Assembly: GCF_001687585.2 (NCBI RefSeq) | Contig: NZ_CP016537.2 | Coordinates: 592,001 to 656,000, forward strand | Direction: 5' to 3' | Length of the DNA stretch: 64,000 nucleotides | From: Planococcus halocryophilus | GTDB taxonomy: Bacteria > Bacillota > Bacilli > Bacillales_A > Planococcaceae | Shown: positions 17,844 to 26,780 of the stretch, one piece after another | How the letters are laid out: every line of letters begins with the position of its first letter | How positions within the stretch are numbered: the first letter of the stretch is position 1 | The notes under the pieces: model-generated | Database searches by the model: none | What the model saw: only the letters and a program-made list of their open reading frames with translations | What the model was told of the DNA's origin: nothing | Program-made: the position numbers and the translations under genes

Positions 17844-18658
17844 TGAAGAAAAAGTGGAATATTAAACTAGAAGTTCTCGGCTTATTGTTAGCGATTTTAT
17901 GGTTAGCACCGTTTTACTTGATGTTCGTCAACTCGTTTAAATCAAAAAAAGAAATCTTTATGGATACGATTAGTCCTCCAGAAAACTGGAGTTTTGATAA
18001 CTACATTAAAGCATTCGAAGAACTTGATTTTATGCAAACCTTATTTAATTCACTGTTAATTACTGTGATTAGTGTTGTGTTAATTATTATCTTCTCAGCA
18101 ATGGCGGCATACGCATTGTCGCGTGCTAAAAGTAAGCTTAGTACAGTGCTGTTTTTCACATTCGTTGCAGCGATGTTAATTCCGTTTCAATCTGTAATGA
18201 TTCCGCTTGTTACCGTATTCGGTAAGTTTGACATGTTAAACCGCGGCGGGTTGATATTTATGTATATCGGATTTGGCGCAAGTCTTTCGATTTTCTTGTA
18301 TCACGGTGCATTAAACAATATCCCGCGCTCACTTGATGAAGCGGCGACAATTGATGGTGCCAATCGTTGGCAAGTGTTCTGGCATATTATTTTCCCAATC
18401 CTGAAACCGATTACGGTGACAGTCGCAATCCTAAACATCATTTGGATTTGGAACGATTATTTATTGCCATCACTTGTTATTAATACACCAGGAAGTGAGA
18501 CCATTCCATTGAAGATGTTCTTCTTCTTCGGCGAATACACGAAGCAATGGCATCTAGCGCTTGCTGGATTGACACTGGCTATCGTCCCAGTTATCGTTTT
18601 CTACTTCTTTGCACAGCGCGAAATCATCAAAGGCGTATCAGATGGAGCAGTAAAATAA
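17843..18658 (+). CDS. Sugar ABC importer permease, MalG/UgpE type
   Basis: A 271-residue CUT1 permease, the second half of the channel. The EAA loop is DEAATIDGANRWQVFWHIIF. AAGGAGGTCG lies before its ATG inside the end of the MalF-type gene, with a one-base overlap. The LacI-type regulator gene follows after 13 bases, so importer and regulator are one transcript. Confidence 0.9.
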   Translation: MKKKWNIKLEVLGLLLAILWLAPFYLMFVNSFKSKKEIFMDTISPPENWSFDNYIKAFEELDFMQTLFNSLLITVISVVLIIIFSAMAAYALSRAKSKLSTVLFFTFVAAMLIPFQSVMIPLVTVFGKFDMLNRGGLIFMYIGFGASLSIFLYHGALNNIPRSLDEAATIDGANRWQVFWHIIFPILKPITVTVAILNIIWIWNDYLLPSLVINTPGSETIPLKMFFFFGEYTKQWHLALAGLTLAIVPVIVFYFFAQREIIKGVSDGAVK

Positions 18659-18671
18659 GGGAGACGGTTAA

Positions 18672-19691
18672 ATGGCAATCACGATTAAAGATGTTGCGAA
18701 AAAAGCGGGCGTCTCACCAGCCACCGTTTCCCGCGTAATCGCAGATAATCCGAGAATCAGTGTGAAAACGAAAGCAAAAGTGCGGGAAGTTATGAAGGAC
18801 ATGGGCTATTACCCAAACTTCCAAGCCCGCAATTTGGTGGCAAATAAAAGCCGAACACTTGGTATCATTATGGAAAACTCAGCAGCATTGGCTTTTCAAA
18901 ATCCCTTCTTTCCTGAAGTATTGCGCGGCATTTCAACGCAAGCCCATGACAGTAAGTATGGCTTGTATTTATCAACAGGAGCCACACTAGAAGAAATTTA
19001 CCAAGAAGTTGTGGAAATGGTACAAGGTCGGCGAGTCGACGGCATTATTTTGCTGTACTCAAAAATTGGCGATCCGGTACTGGAATTTTTAAGACAAAGC
19101 GAGTTGCCATTCGCAGTTGTCGGACGTCCCCATCAAGATCCGTTTTCGGTAACGCATGTCAATAACGATAATATCAATACCGCGAAAGACACCGTTGAAT
19201 ACTTGATTGGTTTGGGTCACCGCCATATTGCATTTGTTGGAGGAGCGACGGATTTTGTCGTGTCCATTGACCGAATGCAAGGGTATAAGCAGGCGCTTGC
19301 TAAACACAATATCTCATTTGATGTGGACTATACGGTTAACCAAGATTTTATCCAAGGCAAAGAACGCGAATCGATTCGTCGGCTCATGGCACTTCCTGTT
19401 CCACCGACGGCAATCGTTACGCATGATGACATGGTAGCGTACGAAGTAATTGGTTATCTTGAAGATTTGGAAATTGGAGTGCCGGACGACGTTTCCATCA
19501 TTGGATTTAACAACCACACCATTTCAAGATATTTAAAACCGCCGCTGAGCACAGTAGACATCTCCATTTATGAGCTTGGACTGCGTGCTGCAGAGTTGGT
19601 ATTAGAGAAAATAACAGACGAATCGACACCTCCAAAACAAGTCGTGGTTCCTTCCCGGCTGATTGAAAGAGGTTCGTGTCGGCGTCTTTGA
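18672..19691 (+). CDS. malR: LacI-family regulator of the alpha-glucoside genes (MalR-like)
   Basis: A 339-residue LacI/GalR regulator. The N-terminal HTH and hinge helix are ITIKDVAKKAGVSPATVSRV and the RNLVANKSRTLGI hinge; the rest is a periplasmic-binding-like sugar sensor with TAIVTHDDMVAYEV and DDVSIIGFNNH. Its position inside the importer-glucosidase operon, and two LacI-type operators at the binding-protein promoter, support local repression relieved by sugar. The symbol is by analogy with MalR of Gram-positives. CcpA itself is less likely given this location. Confidence 0.88.
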   Translation: MAITIKDVAKKAGVSPATVSRVIADNPRISVKTKAKVREVMKDMGYYPNFQARNLVANKSRTLGIIMENSAALAFQNPFFPEVLRGISTQAHDSKYGLYLSTGATLEEIYQEVVEMVQGRRVDGIILLYSKIGDPVLEFLRQSELPFAVVGRPHQDPFSVTHVNNDNINTAKDTVEYLIGLGHRHIAFVGGATDFVVSIDRMQGYKQALAKHNISFDVDYTVNQDFIQGKERESIRRLMALPVPPTAIVTHDDMVAYEVIGYLEDLEIGVPDDVSIIGFNNHTISRYLKPPLSTVDISIYELGLRAAELVLEKITDESTPPKQVVVPSRLIERGSCRRL

Positions 19692-19703
19692 GAGGGATCG
19701 AAT

Positions 19704-21341
19704 ATGACTAAAAAATGGTGGAAAGAAGCAATCGTTTATCAAGTCTACCCGCGTAGTTTTATGGACTCGAACGGGGATGGCTTAGGCGATATTAACGGTG
19801 TCACTAGTAAATTGGATTACTTAAAAGACATGGGCATCGACGTTATTTGGATTTGCCCAATGTACAAGTCGCCAAATGACGACAATGGCTATGACATTAG
19901 TGATTATCAAGCCATTTTAGAAGAATTTGGCACGATGACTGATTTCGAACGATTGATGGAAGAAGTACACGCACGAGGCATGAAATTGATTATCGATTTA
20001 GTGATCAACCACACAAGTGATGAACATCCGTGGTTTTTGGAATCAAGTTCATCACGCGACAATCCAAAACGCGACTGGTATGTGTGGCGCGACGAACCGT
20101 TAAACTGGGAAAGTATATTCGGAGGACCTGCTTGGGAATACGATGAAAAGACGAAGCAATATTATCTTCACATCTTCTCGAAAAAGCAGCCCGATTTAAA
20201 TTGGGAGAACCCAGAAGTGCGCAACGAACTTTATAAAATGATTAATTGGTGGATCGATAAAGGAATCGATGGTTTCCGTGTAGATGCCATTAGCCATATC
20301 AAAAAAGAGTACGCAAACACAGAAGGTGCAGGCGATCATTTATTCGTTCCTTCGTGGGATAAATTCATGAACGTCGAAGGCATCCAACCCTTATTAAAAG
20401 AATTGCACGAAGAAACGTTCAGCAAGTACGACATCATGACAGTCGGCGAAGCGAACGGCGTTTCAGCAGATGAAATCCATGAATGGGTTAGCGAAGAAAG
20501 TGGCAAATTTAATATGATCTTCCAATTTGAAGACATCGATTTGTGGAACACGGAAGTGAGTAACGGCGTAAATGTGCCGGAACTAAAACAAGTACTAAGC
20601 AAATGGCAAGATAAAGTAAACGGTGTCGGCTGGAATGCATTATTCATCGAAAACCACGACAAGCCGCGCGTTGTCTCCACATGGGGCGACGATCAATCCT
20701 ACTGGCGTGAAAGTGCGACCGCTTTAGCGTGTATGTATTTCTTCATGCAAGGCACGCCGTTCATTTACCAAGGACAAGAAATCGGCATGTCGAACGCACC
20801 ATTTGAAGAACTCGATCATTTTGATGACGTTCACACGCATAACTTGTATTTCCATAAAAAAGAAACCGGCATGGATCATGAAACCATTATGACGCTCTTA
20901 CGCGCAACAAGTCGCGACCATTCACGTACGCCAATGCAATGGGACAACACATTGCATGCAGGATTTTCTGAAGAAATGCCGTGGATTAACGTCAATCCAA
21001 ATTACGAGTGGTTAAACGTCGAAGCACAAGAAAATGATCCACATTCGGTACTAGCCTTCTATAAACAAATGATTTGGCTACGCAAAAATATGGACGTCTT
21101 CGTCTACGGCGAATACAAGCTAATCGAACTGGGGCATGACTCCGTATTTGCCTATACACGCGAGTCCGCCGACGACAAAGTGCTTATCGTCACCAACCTC
21201 GGTCAGCACGCCTACTTATGCGCCGTTCACCCAGAAGATTCTACATTGCTATTAGCCAATTACAAAAACATCGATTCTGAACAATTGCTTCCATATGAAG
21301 CACGTGTTTACAAAATTCCAAAAGACGCCTTTGTAGGGTGA
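19704..21341 (+). CDS. GH13 alpha-glucosidase, copy 2
   Basis: A 545-residue family 13 enzyme, clearly paralogous to the copy at 12187. Catalytic Asp in GFRVDAIS (about residue 194), Glu in VGEANG (about 249), Asp in NHDKPR (about 319). It begins 12 bases after the regulator gene and closes the mal operon. Compared with copy 1 it has a short insertion before the nucleophile region (SSSRDNPKRD) of the kind seen in oligo-1,6-glucosidases, so the two copies probably differ in substrate range. Confidence 0.92.
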   Translation: MTKKWWKEAIVYQVYPRSFMDSNGDGLGDINGVTSKLDYLKDMGIDVIWICPMYKSPNDDNGYDISDYQAILEEFGTMTDFERLMEEVHARGMKLIIDLVINHTSDEHPWFLESSSSRDNPKRDWYVWRDEPLNWESIFGGPAWEYDEKTKQYYLHIFSKKQPDLNWENPEVRNELYKMINWWIDKGIDGFRVDAISHIKKEYANTEGAGDHLFVPSWDKFMNVEGIQPLLKELHEETFSKYDIMTVGEANGVSADEIHEWVSEESGKFNMIFQFEDIDLWNTEVSNGVNVPELKQVLSKWQDKVNGVGWNALFIENHDKPRVVSTWGDDQSYWRESATALACMYFFMQGTPFIYQGQEIGMSNAPFEELDHFDDVHTHNLYFHKKETGMDHETIMTLLRATSRDHSRTPMQWDNTLHAGFSEEMPWINVNPNYEWLNVEAQENDPHSVLAFYKQMIWLRKNMDVFVYGEYKLIELGHDSVFAYTRESADDKVLIVTNLGQHAYLCAVHPEDSTLLLANYKNIDSEQLLPYEARVYKIPKDAFVG

Positions 21342-21425
21342 GTAGAAGCCGAAGAGAGGTTAACTTTCTTTGGCTTTTATTCGTGAGTGGGGTGGATGTA
21401 TGAATCTGAGCTAAAACCATTCTTT

Positions 21426-21580
21426 ACCAGAGTGAATCGCGTCTTTACATGAACTTTTAGAGCTCTTACATGAACTTTTGAAATCTTTACATGAATCAAA
21501 GCTTTTTACCAGAAGTTTTCGTACTTTTACCCTTACTTTTTGAGTTTTTACATGAAGTTTTGAGGCTTATACATGAAGCT
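21426..21580 (+). repeat. 21-bp phased intergenic repeat array (array 4)
   Basis: AC anchors at 21426, 21447, 21468, 21489, 21508, 21529, 21550 and 21571: steps 21, 21, 21, 19, 21, 21, 21. Units look like TTTACATGAACTTTTGAAATC. It fills most of the gap between 21342 and 21690; no gene is visible there. Confidence 0.88.
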
Positions 21581-21690
21581 TAAAATCGATTGCATCTACT
21601 AGTTCTCAATCAAATTGGGGGACAGGTGTTCTTTTATTGTGTATACTTAGTCTAGTAAATAGCCATATTGAATTCCCAAGGGGTGACAGA

Positions 21691-22257
21691 ATGAACAAAA
21701 ACATGCTGCAATTATTTGACGCTCGGCGCGATGTCCACGTGCTATATGCGTATGATGAGATTCGGAAATACATCGAACACGTCATTGCGTATGCCAAGCA
21801 TGGCATAGAAGCAGGGGACCATATCATCTTGATTGAGAATCCTCGCTTATCACCAGCAATCCATGCTGAATTGAAGAGCCAGCTAACAAAAGAACAGATG
21901 GAATTCGTTCATTTTGTAAAAAGCTTTGATTTTTATTTCTCGAGCGGCAGTTACCATCCGCCTGCGATTCAAGCCTATTTCGAAAAAATGCTCGAACCGC
22001 TTTTGGAAGAAAAAGCCACTTTCAGAGCTTGGGCACACGTAGAATGGGCATCGGGAGAAGTACCTATACACTTAATAGAAGACTTCGAAAAAAATATAAA
22101 TGTTTCGGTAAAGAACTACCAATTCCCATTGATTTGCGCTTATGACAATACCTTGTTACAAGACGACATCAGAAACATGTTACTTGAAAGGCATCCATAT
22201 ATATTGGCAGAAGACGACATTGTCATCTCTGATCTATACGTAACCACAGAAGCTTAA
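21691..22257 (+). CDS. MEDS-domain protein
   Basis: A 188-residue protein matching the MEDS (methanogen/methylotroph DcmR sensory) domain, an ATP-free RecA-like fold used as a sensor or anti-sigma-type partner. Typical features are HVLYAYDEIRKYIEHVIAYA, then GDHIILIENPRL, and a late CAYD in FPLICAYD. There is no DNA-binding domain. AAGGGGTG precedes ATG 21691; the in-frame extension to 21637 is rejected. The ligand and partner are unknown; it stands alone with a strong terminator. Confidence 0.8.
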   Translation: MNKNMLQLFDARRDVHVLYAYDEIRKYIEHVIAYAKHGIEAGDHIILIENPRLSPAIHAELKSQLTKEQMEFVHFVKSFDFYFSSGSYHPPAIQAYFEKMLEPLLEEKATFRAWAHVEWASGEVPIHLIEDFEKNINVSVKNYQFPLICAYDNTLLQDDIRNMLLERHPYILAEDDIVISDLYVTTEA

Positions 22258-22258
22258 A

Positions 22259-22292
22259 AACACCGCCGAGACTTCTCGGCGGTGTTTTTGCT
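22259..22292 (+). terminator. Strong terminator after the MEDS gene
   Basis: AACACCGCCGAGA and TCTCGGCGGTGTT form a long perfect stem followed by T. Confidence 0.92.
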
Positions 22293-22324
22293 TCTTTATA
22301 TATAGAAGAATCTTTTGCGGTGCA

Positions 22325-22545
22325 GAATCTTTACATGAATAAAATCACCTTATACCCGAACAAAACGCATCTTTACATGAACTTTGAGCGCACTTACATG
22401 AACTTTTCAAGTCTTTATGCGAATCAAAGCCTCTTACCGGAAGTTTGTCCGCTGTTACCCGCATATTTCGAGCTGTTACATGAACTTTTGGAACTCTTAC
22501 ACGAACTTTCCAGCTCTTTACACGAATCAAAGCTCTTTACCCGTA
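22325..22545 (+). repeat. 21-bp phased intergenic repeat array (array 5)
   Basis: Anchors at 22333, 22354, 22375, 22396, 22417, 22436, 22457, 22478, 22499, 22520 and 22539: four steps of 21 then one of 19, twice in succession (103-bp superperiod). The short unit contains ATGCGAATCAAAG or CACGAATCAAAG. Confidence 0.9.
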
Positions 22546-22641
22546 TTCCCACCAATCTCCCACAAACCACATAAAAAAGATTTACACCTCTACATCAAGG
22601 GTATATTCCTATCAAAGCACAGCATAAAGGAGTCGATCACG

Positions 22642-23088
22642 ATGGCGTTTGATTATGACCTTCATTATGAAAATCTCGATTTGCGTAAAAATCCGGAACT
22701 GTACCGTGTGGGGAAAGGTGAGCAAGGCGTACTTTTGGTGCAGCCGTATAAAGGTGAAATTTTGCCACATTGGCGGTTCAAGACGCCGGAGATTGCACAA
22801 GAGTCGTGCGATAAGATTTCGGAGATGTTCGAGGAGTATCGCAAACACGACGATTTTGTTGGCATGGACATGGCACGAAAGTTTATACAAATGGGCTATA
22901 CGCGTGCGCGGCGCTATACCAATTACAAAGGCGGTCGCAAATACAACGAAGATGGCAGCATTAAAGAGAGAGACATCGATCCGGTCAAAGCGGAATCGGC
23001 GTCCATCTTTAAAAAACGGTGGGATGAAATTCGAGAAGACGAAGATTATTTGAAACGCAAAAAGAAACACCAGAAAGAATTCGGCTGA
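22642..23088 (+). CDS. DUF4385 family protein
   Basis: A 148-residue soluble, charged protein of the DUF4385 type, function unknown. Characteristic parts are YDLHYENLDLRKNPELYRVG, a WRFKTPEIA segment, and the Lys/Asp-rich C-terminus RWDEIREDEDYLKRKKKHQK. AAAGGAG lies nine bases before ATG 22642; the longer frame from 22417 would translate the repeat array and is rejected. It is followed 64 bases later by the TIGR01777 epimerase gene. Confidence 0.82.
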   Translation: MAFDYDLHYENLDLRKNPELYRVGKGEQGVLLVQPYKGEILPHWRFKTPEIAQESCDKISEMFEEYRKHDDFVGMDMARKFIQMGYTRARRYTNYKGGRKYNEDGSIKERDIDPVKAESASIFKKRWDEIREDEDYLKRKKKHQKEFG

Positions 23089-23152
23089 GGTGCATCTTTT
23101 GTTCAAGCCAAGCGTCAACTATTATAACAACTTACAGAAAATAGGTGGCTAG

Positions 23153-24040
23153 ATGAAAAAGATCGTATTAGCTGGAGGCACAGGTTTTGTTGGACAATAC
23201 TTAGAACAGAAATTCACAGAACAAGGTTACAAAGTGATTATTATATCTCGACAGTCAGGACATTTGAATTGGTCGAATCATACTGGCATTGTCCACGCAT
23301 TAGAAGGTGCGGAAATGGTCGTCAATTTAGCTGGTAAATCGGTAAATTGCCGTTACACTGAAGCCAATAAGCGCGAAATCTTTGATTCGAGAATGGAAAC
23401 GACAGAAGCGCTTGGCACAGCAATTTTAAATTGCGACAACCCGCCGCCGCTATGGATCAATTCCAGCACCGCGACGATTTATCGTCATGCGGAAGATCGT
23501 CCGATGACTGAGGCAAGCGGGGAATTTGGCAGTGGATTTTCGGTAGAAGTCGGCAAAGCGTGGGAGCAGGCATTGTTTTCGTTTAAATTGCCGACTACAC
23601 GACAAGTAGCGTTGCGGTTATCCATCGTACTTGGCAAAGATGGCGGCGTCATGACGCCTTATGAAAACATGGTGCGCTTCGGACTGGGTGGCAAACAAGG
23701 AAACGGTAAGCAAATGTTTAGTTGGATTCACTTAGAAGATGTCTACAGAATCATCTTATTCGTGCGTGACCATGACCAAATTAGCGGTGTGCTCAATACG
23801 ACTTCACCTGAACCCGTTACCAATCACGAGTTAATGAAGCAATTACGAGTAGCAATGGATCGAAAAGTGGGATTGCCCGCCACCGAATGGATGTTAAATA
23901 TCGGAGCGGTAATGATTGGAACAGAACCAGAATTGATTTTAAAAAGTCGCTGGATTTTACCCGAACGCTTAGAGCAATTCGGTTTTCATTTTACTTATCC
24001 AACACTCGACAAGGCGCTTGAAAATATTCTTCATCAATAA
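23153..24040 (+). CDS. TIGR01777 family NAD(P)-binding epimerase-like protein
   Basis: A 295-residue extended short-chain dehydrogenase of the TIGR01777 group, like B. subtilis YfhF. The Rossmann motif is AGGTGFVGQYL at the N-terminus; VNLAGKSVNCRYTEANKR and INSSTATIYRH are diagnostic for the group; the C-terminal DUF1731 part includes PATEWMLNIGAVMIGTEPEL. The substrate is unknown. GGTGG is present before the ATG. Confidence 0.9.
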   Translation: MKKIVLAGGTGFVGQYLEQKFTEQGYKVIIISRQSGHLNWSNHTGIVHALEGAEMVVNLAGKSVNCRYTEANKREIFDSRMETTEALGTAILNCDNPPPLWINSSTATIYRHAEDRPMTEASGEFGSGFSVEVGKAWEQALFSFKLPTTRQVALRLSIVLGKDGGVMTPYENMVRFGLGGKQGNGKQMFSWIHLEDVYRIILFVRDHDQISGVLNTTSPEPVTNHELMKQLRVAMDRKVGLPATEWMLNIGAVMIGTEPELILKSRWILPERLEQFGFHFTYPTLDKALENILHQ

Positions 24041-24050
24041 CTTATACAGA

Positions 24051-24100
24051 CCAATAGCACTAGAAAGTTCTTCAAAAGGAGAATTTTTCTAGTGTTATTT
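24051..24100 (+). terminator. Probable terminator after the epimerase gene
   Basis: AATAGCACTAGAAA and TTTCTAGTGTTATT pair with one mismatch, followed by a TA-rich tract. Confidence 0.6.
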
Positions 24101-24188
24101 ATTTATTTTGGAATAAATGCCTTTATTTCAAGATAATTATGTTTAAGATAATCGCCTAGCGGAAATGGCACAGTAAGGGGGTGCCGAA

Positions 24189-24452
24189 TTGACCATAGAC
24201 GAAAAATTGATGACTGGAATTCGTAACCGAGACGAACAAGCCTTATCGGAATTGTACGACCGTTACCACCGAATAATATGGAATATTGCACGTCAAAACC
24301 ATCCAGATCAATCTGTCTGTGAGCAACTCGTCACTCATGTGTTTCGAACGGTTTGGACAAAACCGCAAGACTTTATGCAAAACCGTAAACTGCTAGCGAT
24401 GTTGATTGACTGTTGTCGGTCGCAAAATATGGTTTCAAACAATAAAATATAA
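24189..24452 (+). CDS. Stand-alone sigma-70 region 2-like protein
   Basis: An 87-residue protein that looks like region 2 of an ECF sigma factor and nothing else: ALSELYDRYHRIIWNIARQ (core-binding helix) and FRTVWTKPQDF. The linker and region 4 are missing; the frame ends naturally at TAA and no region-4 coding remnant is visible in any frame before the MarR gene. Start TTG 24189 has GGGGG seven bases upstream. It may be a decayed sigma factor or a small core-binding regulator. Confidence 0.65.
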   Translation: MTIDEKLMTGIRNRDEQALSELYDRYHRIIWNIARQNHPDQSVCEQLVTHVFRTVWTKPQDFMQNRKLLAMLIDCCRSQNMVSNNKI

Positions 24453-24552
24453 ACACTAAAACGATTCTTGTTGATCAGGAGTTGTTTTTTTTTTATGAAT
24501 CAATACTTCCAAGTTGACCACTCAGCAGAAAAAGAGTAGCTTATAGAAAATA

Positions 24553-24566
24553 GTTCTATTTGGAAC
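24553..24566. promoter_or_regulatory. Possible MarR operator
   Basis: GTTC N6 GAAC inverted repeat 29 bases before the MarR start, in a position suited to autoregulation. Short and unproven. Confidence 0.3.
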
Positions 24567-24594
24567 AGTTCAGAAATGAAGGATGGTGAAGTAC

Positions 24595-25059
24595 ATGAAA
24601 GAACAAGAATCGTATATGCAATTGATGATGTCATTTGCCAATGTGCAAAAAAATATGGTGCGTTTTGTTCAAAAGTCGGCTGCTGAAAAAGGCTTGTCGA
24701 TTCCGCAATATTCGATTTTGATGACCATTTTTAATTGCAGCGAAATGACACAAAAGACAGTAGCAGAAAAAACCTTTTTACCGAAAAGTACGTTGAGCCA
24801 AGCGGTAGATGGTCTTGTGAAAGAAGGCTATCTTAACCGCCAACAAGTGGTGTGCAATCGTCGGGAAATGATGCTGTCATTGAGCGAAAAAGGACAACAA
24901 TTAGTAGATGACTTCTATTTACAAGAAGATGGATTGTACCAAGTGTTTAAGGCGGCGAGTGAACAATTTACCACTGAACAAATTAAAGAACTTTTAGATG
25001 CTCACCAGAAAATTTCAACCTACTTAACAGAAGTAGAATTAGAGGTGGCGAACAAATGA
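24595..25059 (+). CDS. MarR-family regulator of the downstream ABC exporter
   Basis: A 154-residue winged-helix MarR protein. The DNA-binding part is MTQKTVAEKTFLPKSTLSQA followed by the wing NRREMMLSLSEKG. The start at 24595 is preferred over ATG 24583 because the GGATGGTGA box is then correctly spaced. The stop overlaps the start of the first exporter gene (ATGA), so the regulator controls its own operon, as in drug-responsive MarR-ABC exporter operons. Confidence 0.9.
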   Translation: MKEQESYMQLMMSFANVQKNMVRFVQKSAAEKGLSIPQYSILMTIFNCSEMTQKTVAEKTFLPKSTLSQAVDGLVKEGYLNRQQVVCNRREMMLSLSEKGQQLVDDFYLQEDGLYQVFKAASEQFTTEQIKELLDAHQKISTYLTEVELEVANK

Positions 25060-26780
25060 TTAAAGTGCTAAAAAACTTGAGTCCGTATAAATGGATTGTC
25101 TGGGGCGTTGTGGCCTTAGTGTTTGCTCAATCGATGGCAGAGCTGTTTTTGCCGACCTTGATGGCGGACATTATTGACAACGGTGTAGTAAAAGGCAATA
25201 TTCCGTACATTTGGGAAATCGGTGGCTGGATGCTACTCGTTTCCGCAATCGGTGCTGTGGCAGCTGTTTTTGCTAGTTTTTATTCATCGAAAGCGGCGAT
25301 GGGGCTAGGTCGGGATTTGCGACAAAAAGTCTTTAAACACGTTGGGCAATTTTCACTTCAAGAATTTGATGAAGTCGGAACTGCCTCGTTAATTACCCGT
25401 ACGACGAACGACATCAATCAAATTCAGCAAGTCACCATTATGATGTTGCGGATGGTTATTAGTGCACCCATTATGTTAGTCGGCGGGATTATTATGGCTG
25501 TTTCAAAAGATGCGAAATTGTCGCTCGTCATTATTGGCGCGATGCCGGTTTTGGTCATTGCTGTCATGCTGATTTTGAAATACGGGATTCCGTTGTTCCA
25601 ACAAGTTCAAAAACGTCTAGATGGATTGAACTTGGTCGTGCGGGAAAACTTAACAGGCATTCGCGTTATTCGCGCGTTTAACCGCGAAACCGAAGAAAAA
25701 GCGCGTCTGCAAAAAGCCAATCGTGAATTGGCAGATGTGTCGATTCGCGTCAATAAAGTCATGGCGTTTATGATGCCGACGATGATGTTGGTGATGAATA
25801 TGACGGTTGTTGCCGTTATTTGGTTTGGTGGCATTCGTATTAGTAACGGAGCTATGCAAATTGGTGACTTGATGGCGTTTATCCAATACGTCATGATGAT
25901 CATGTTTGCCTTACTGATGGCTTCCTTTATGTTCGTCATGGTGCCACGTGCCGCGGTATCGGCTAAACGCATTAACGAAGTATTGGAAATGCAACCGGCT
26001 TTTAAAGATGATGGCACGGTTAAAGCAGACCGCAGTCGCGGCACGTTGGAATTTGAAAACGTGACGTTCCATTATCCGGGAGCGGAAGAACCGGCATTGT
26101 CGAATATTAGCTTTACCGCAAAACCGGGTGAAATCACGGCGTTGATCGGTGGGACGGGTTCTGGTAAGACGACGCTCGTCAATCTCGTGCCGCGTTTTTA
26201 CGAAGCAAATAGTGGGACCATCCGCGTTAACGGAGTAGATATTCGCGAAGCTTCGCAACAAGAAATTCGTTCGAAAATTGGCTTCGTGCCACAAAAATCT
26301 GTGCTGTTTACTGGAACCATCGCGGAAAACATTCGCTTTGGTAAACAAGATGCTAGTGATCAAGAAATGAAAAGAGCCGCAAGCACCGCGCAAGCGACGG
26401 AGTTTATCGATCAAATCAAAGGTGGTTACACAGCGCCAATCGAACAAGGCGGTTCTAATTTATCGGGCGGTCAAAAACAACGTTTATCAATTGCCCGCGC
26501 CTTGATTCGCAAACCAGATCTGTATATTTTTGATGATAGTTTCTCGGCATTGGATTTTAAAACAGATGCCAAACTGCGGAGAGCGTTAAAAGATGAAACG
26601 AAAAACGCTACGGTGCTTCTTGTCGCGCAACGCGTCAGTACGGTAGTTGATGCAGATCGCATCATTGTATTAGAAAAAGGCAAAATGGTCGGCATGGGCA
26701 CGCATAAAGAATTGTTGGAATCCAACGAAGTTTATCGTGAAATTGCCTTATCTCAGCTGTCAGAGGAGGAAATCGCATGA
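25056..26780 (+). CDS. Heterodimeric ABC exporter, degenerate-site subunit (BmrC-like)
   Basis: A 574-residue half-transporter: six membrane helices (residues 1-310) then a nucleotide-binding domain. Walker A is GGTGSGKTT, signature LSGGQKQR. Walker B reads IFDDSFSALD, with Asp (about 494) in place of the catalytic Glu, and the H-loop His is replaced by Gln in LLVAQRVST (about 525). These two changes are the known mark of the non-catalytic subunit of heterodimeric exporters such as BmrC/BmrD and LmrC/LmrD. Overlaps the MarR gene and the next subunit by ATGA. A drug or lipid is the likely substrate. Confidence 0.92.
   Translation: MIKVLKNLSPYKWIVWGVVALVFAQSMAELFLPTLMADIIDNGVVKGNIPYIWEIGGWMLLVSAIGAVAAVFASFYSSKAAMGLGRDLRQKVFKHVGQFSLQEFDEVGTASLITRTTNDINQIQQVTIMMLRMVISAPIMLVGGIIMAVSKDAKLSLVIIGAMPVLVIAVMLILKYGIPLFQQVQKRLDGLNLVVRENLTGIRVIRAFNRETEEKARLQKANRELADVSIRVNKVMAFMMPTMMLVMNMTVVAVIWFGGIRISNGAMQIGDLMAFIQYVMMIMFALLMASFMFVMVPRAAVSAKRINEVLEMQPAFKDDGTVKADRSRGTLEFENVTFHYPGAEEPALSNISFTAKPGEITALIGGTGSGKTTLVNLVPRFYEANSGTIRVNGVDIREASQQEIRSKIGFVPQKSVLFTGTIAENIRFGKQDASDQEMKRAASTAQATEFIDQIKGGYTAPIEQGGSNLSGGQKQRLSIARALIRKPDLYIFDDSFSALDFKTDAKLRRALKDETKNATVLLVAQRVSTVVDADRIIVLEKGKMVGMGTHKELLESNEVYREIALSQLSEEEIA

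Noticed and set aside
22417..22641. Longer start of the DUF4385 protein
   Set aside because: The extension translates repeat array 5; ATG 22642 has AAAGGAG.
24453..24582. Missing region 4 of the sigma gene, or an anti-sigma gene, in the gap
   Set aside because: Only a 14-codon frame without a spaced ribosome binding site is present.
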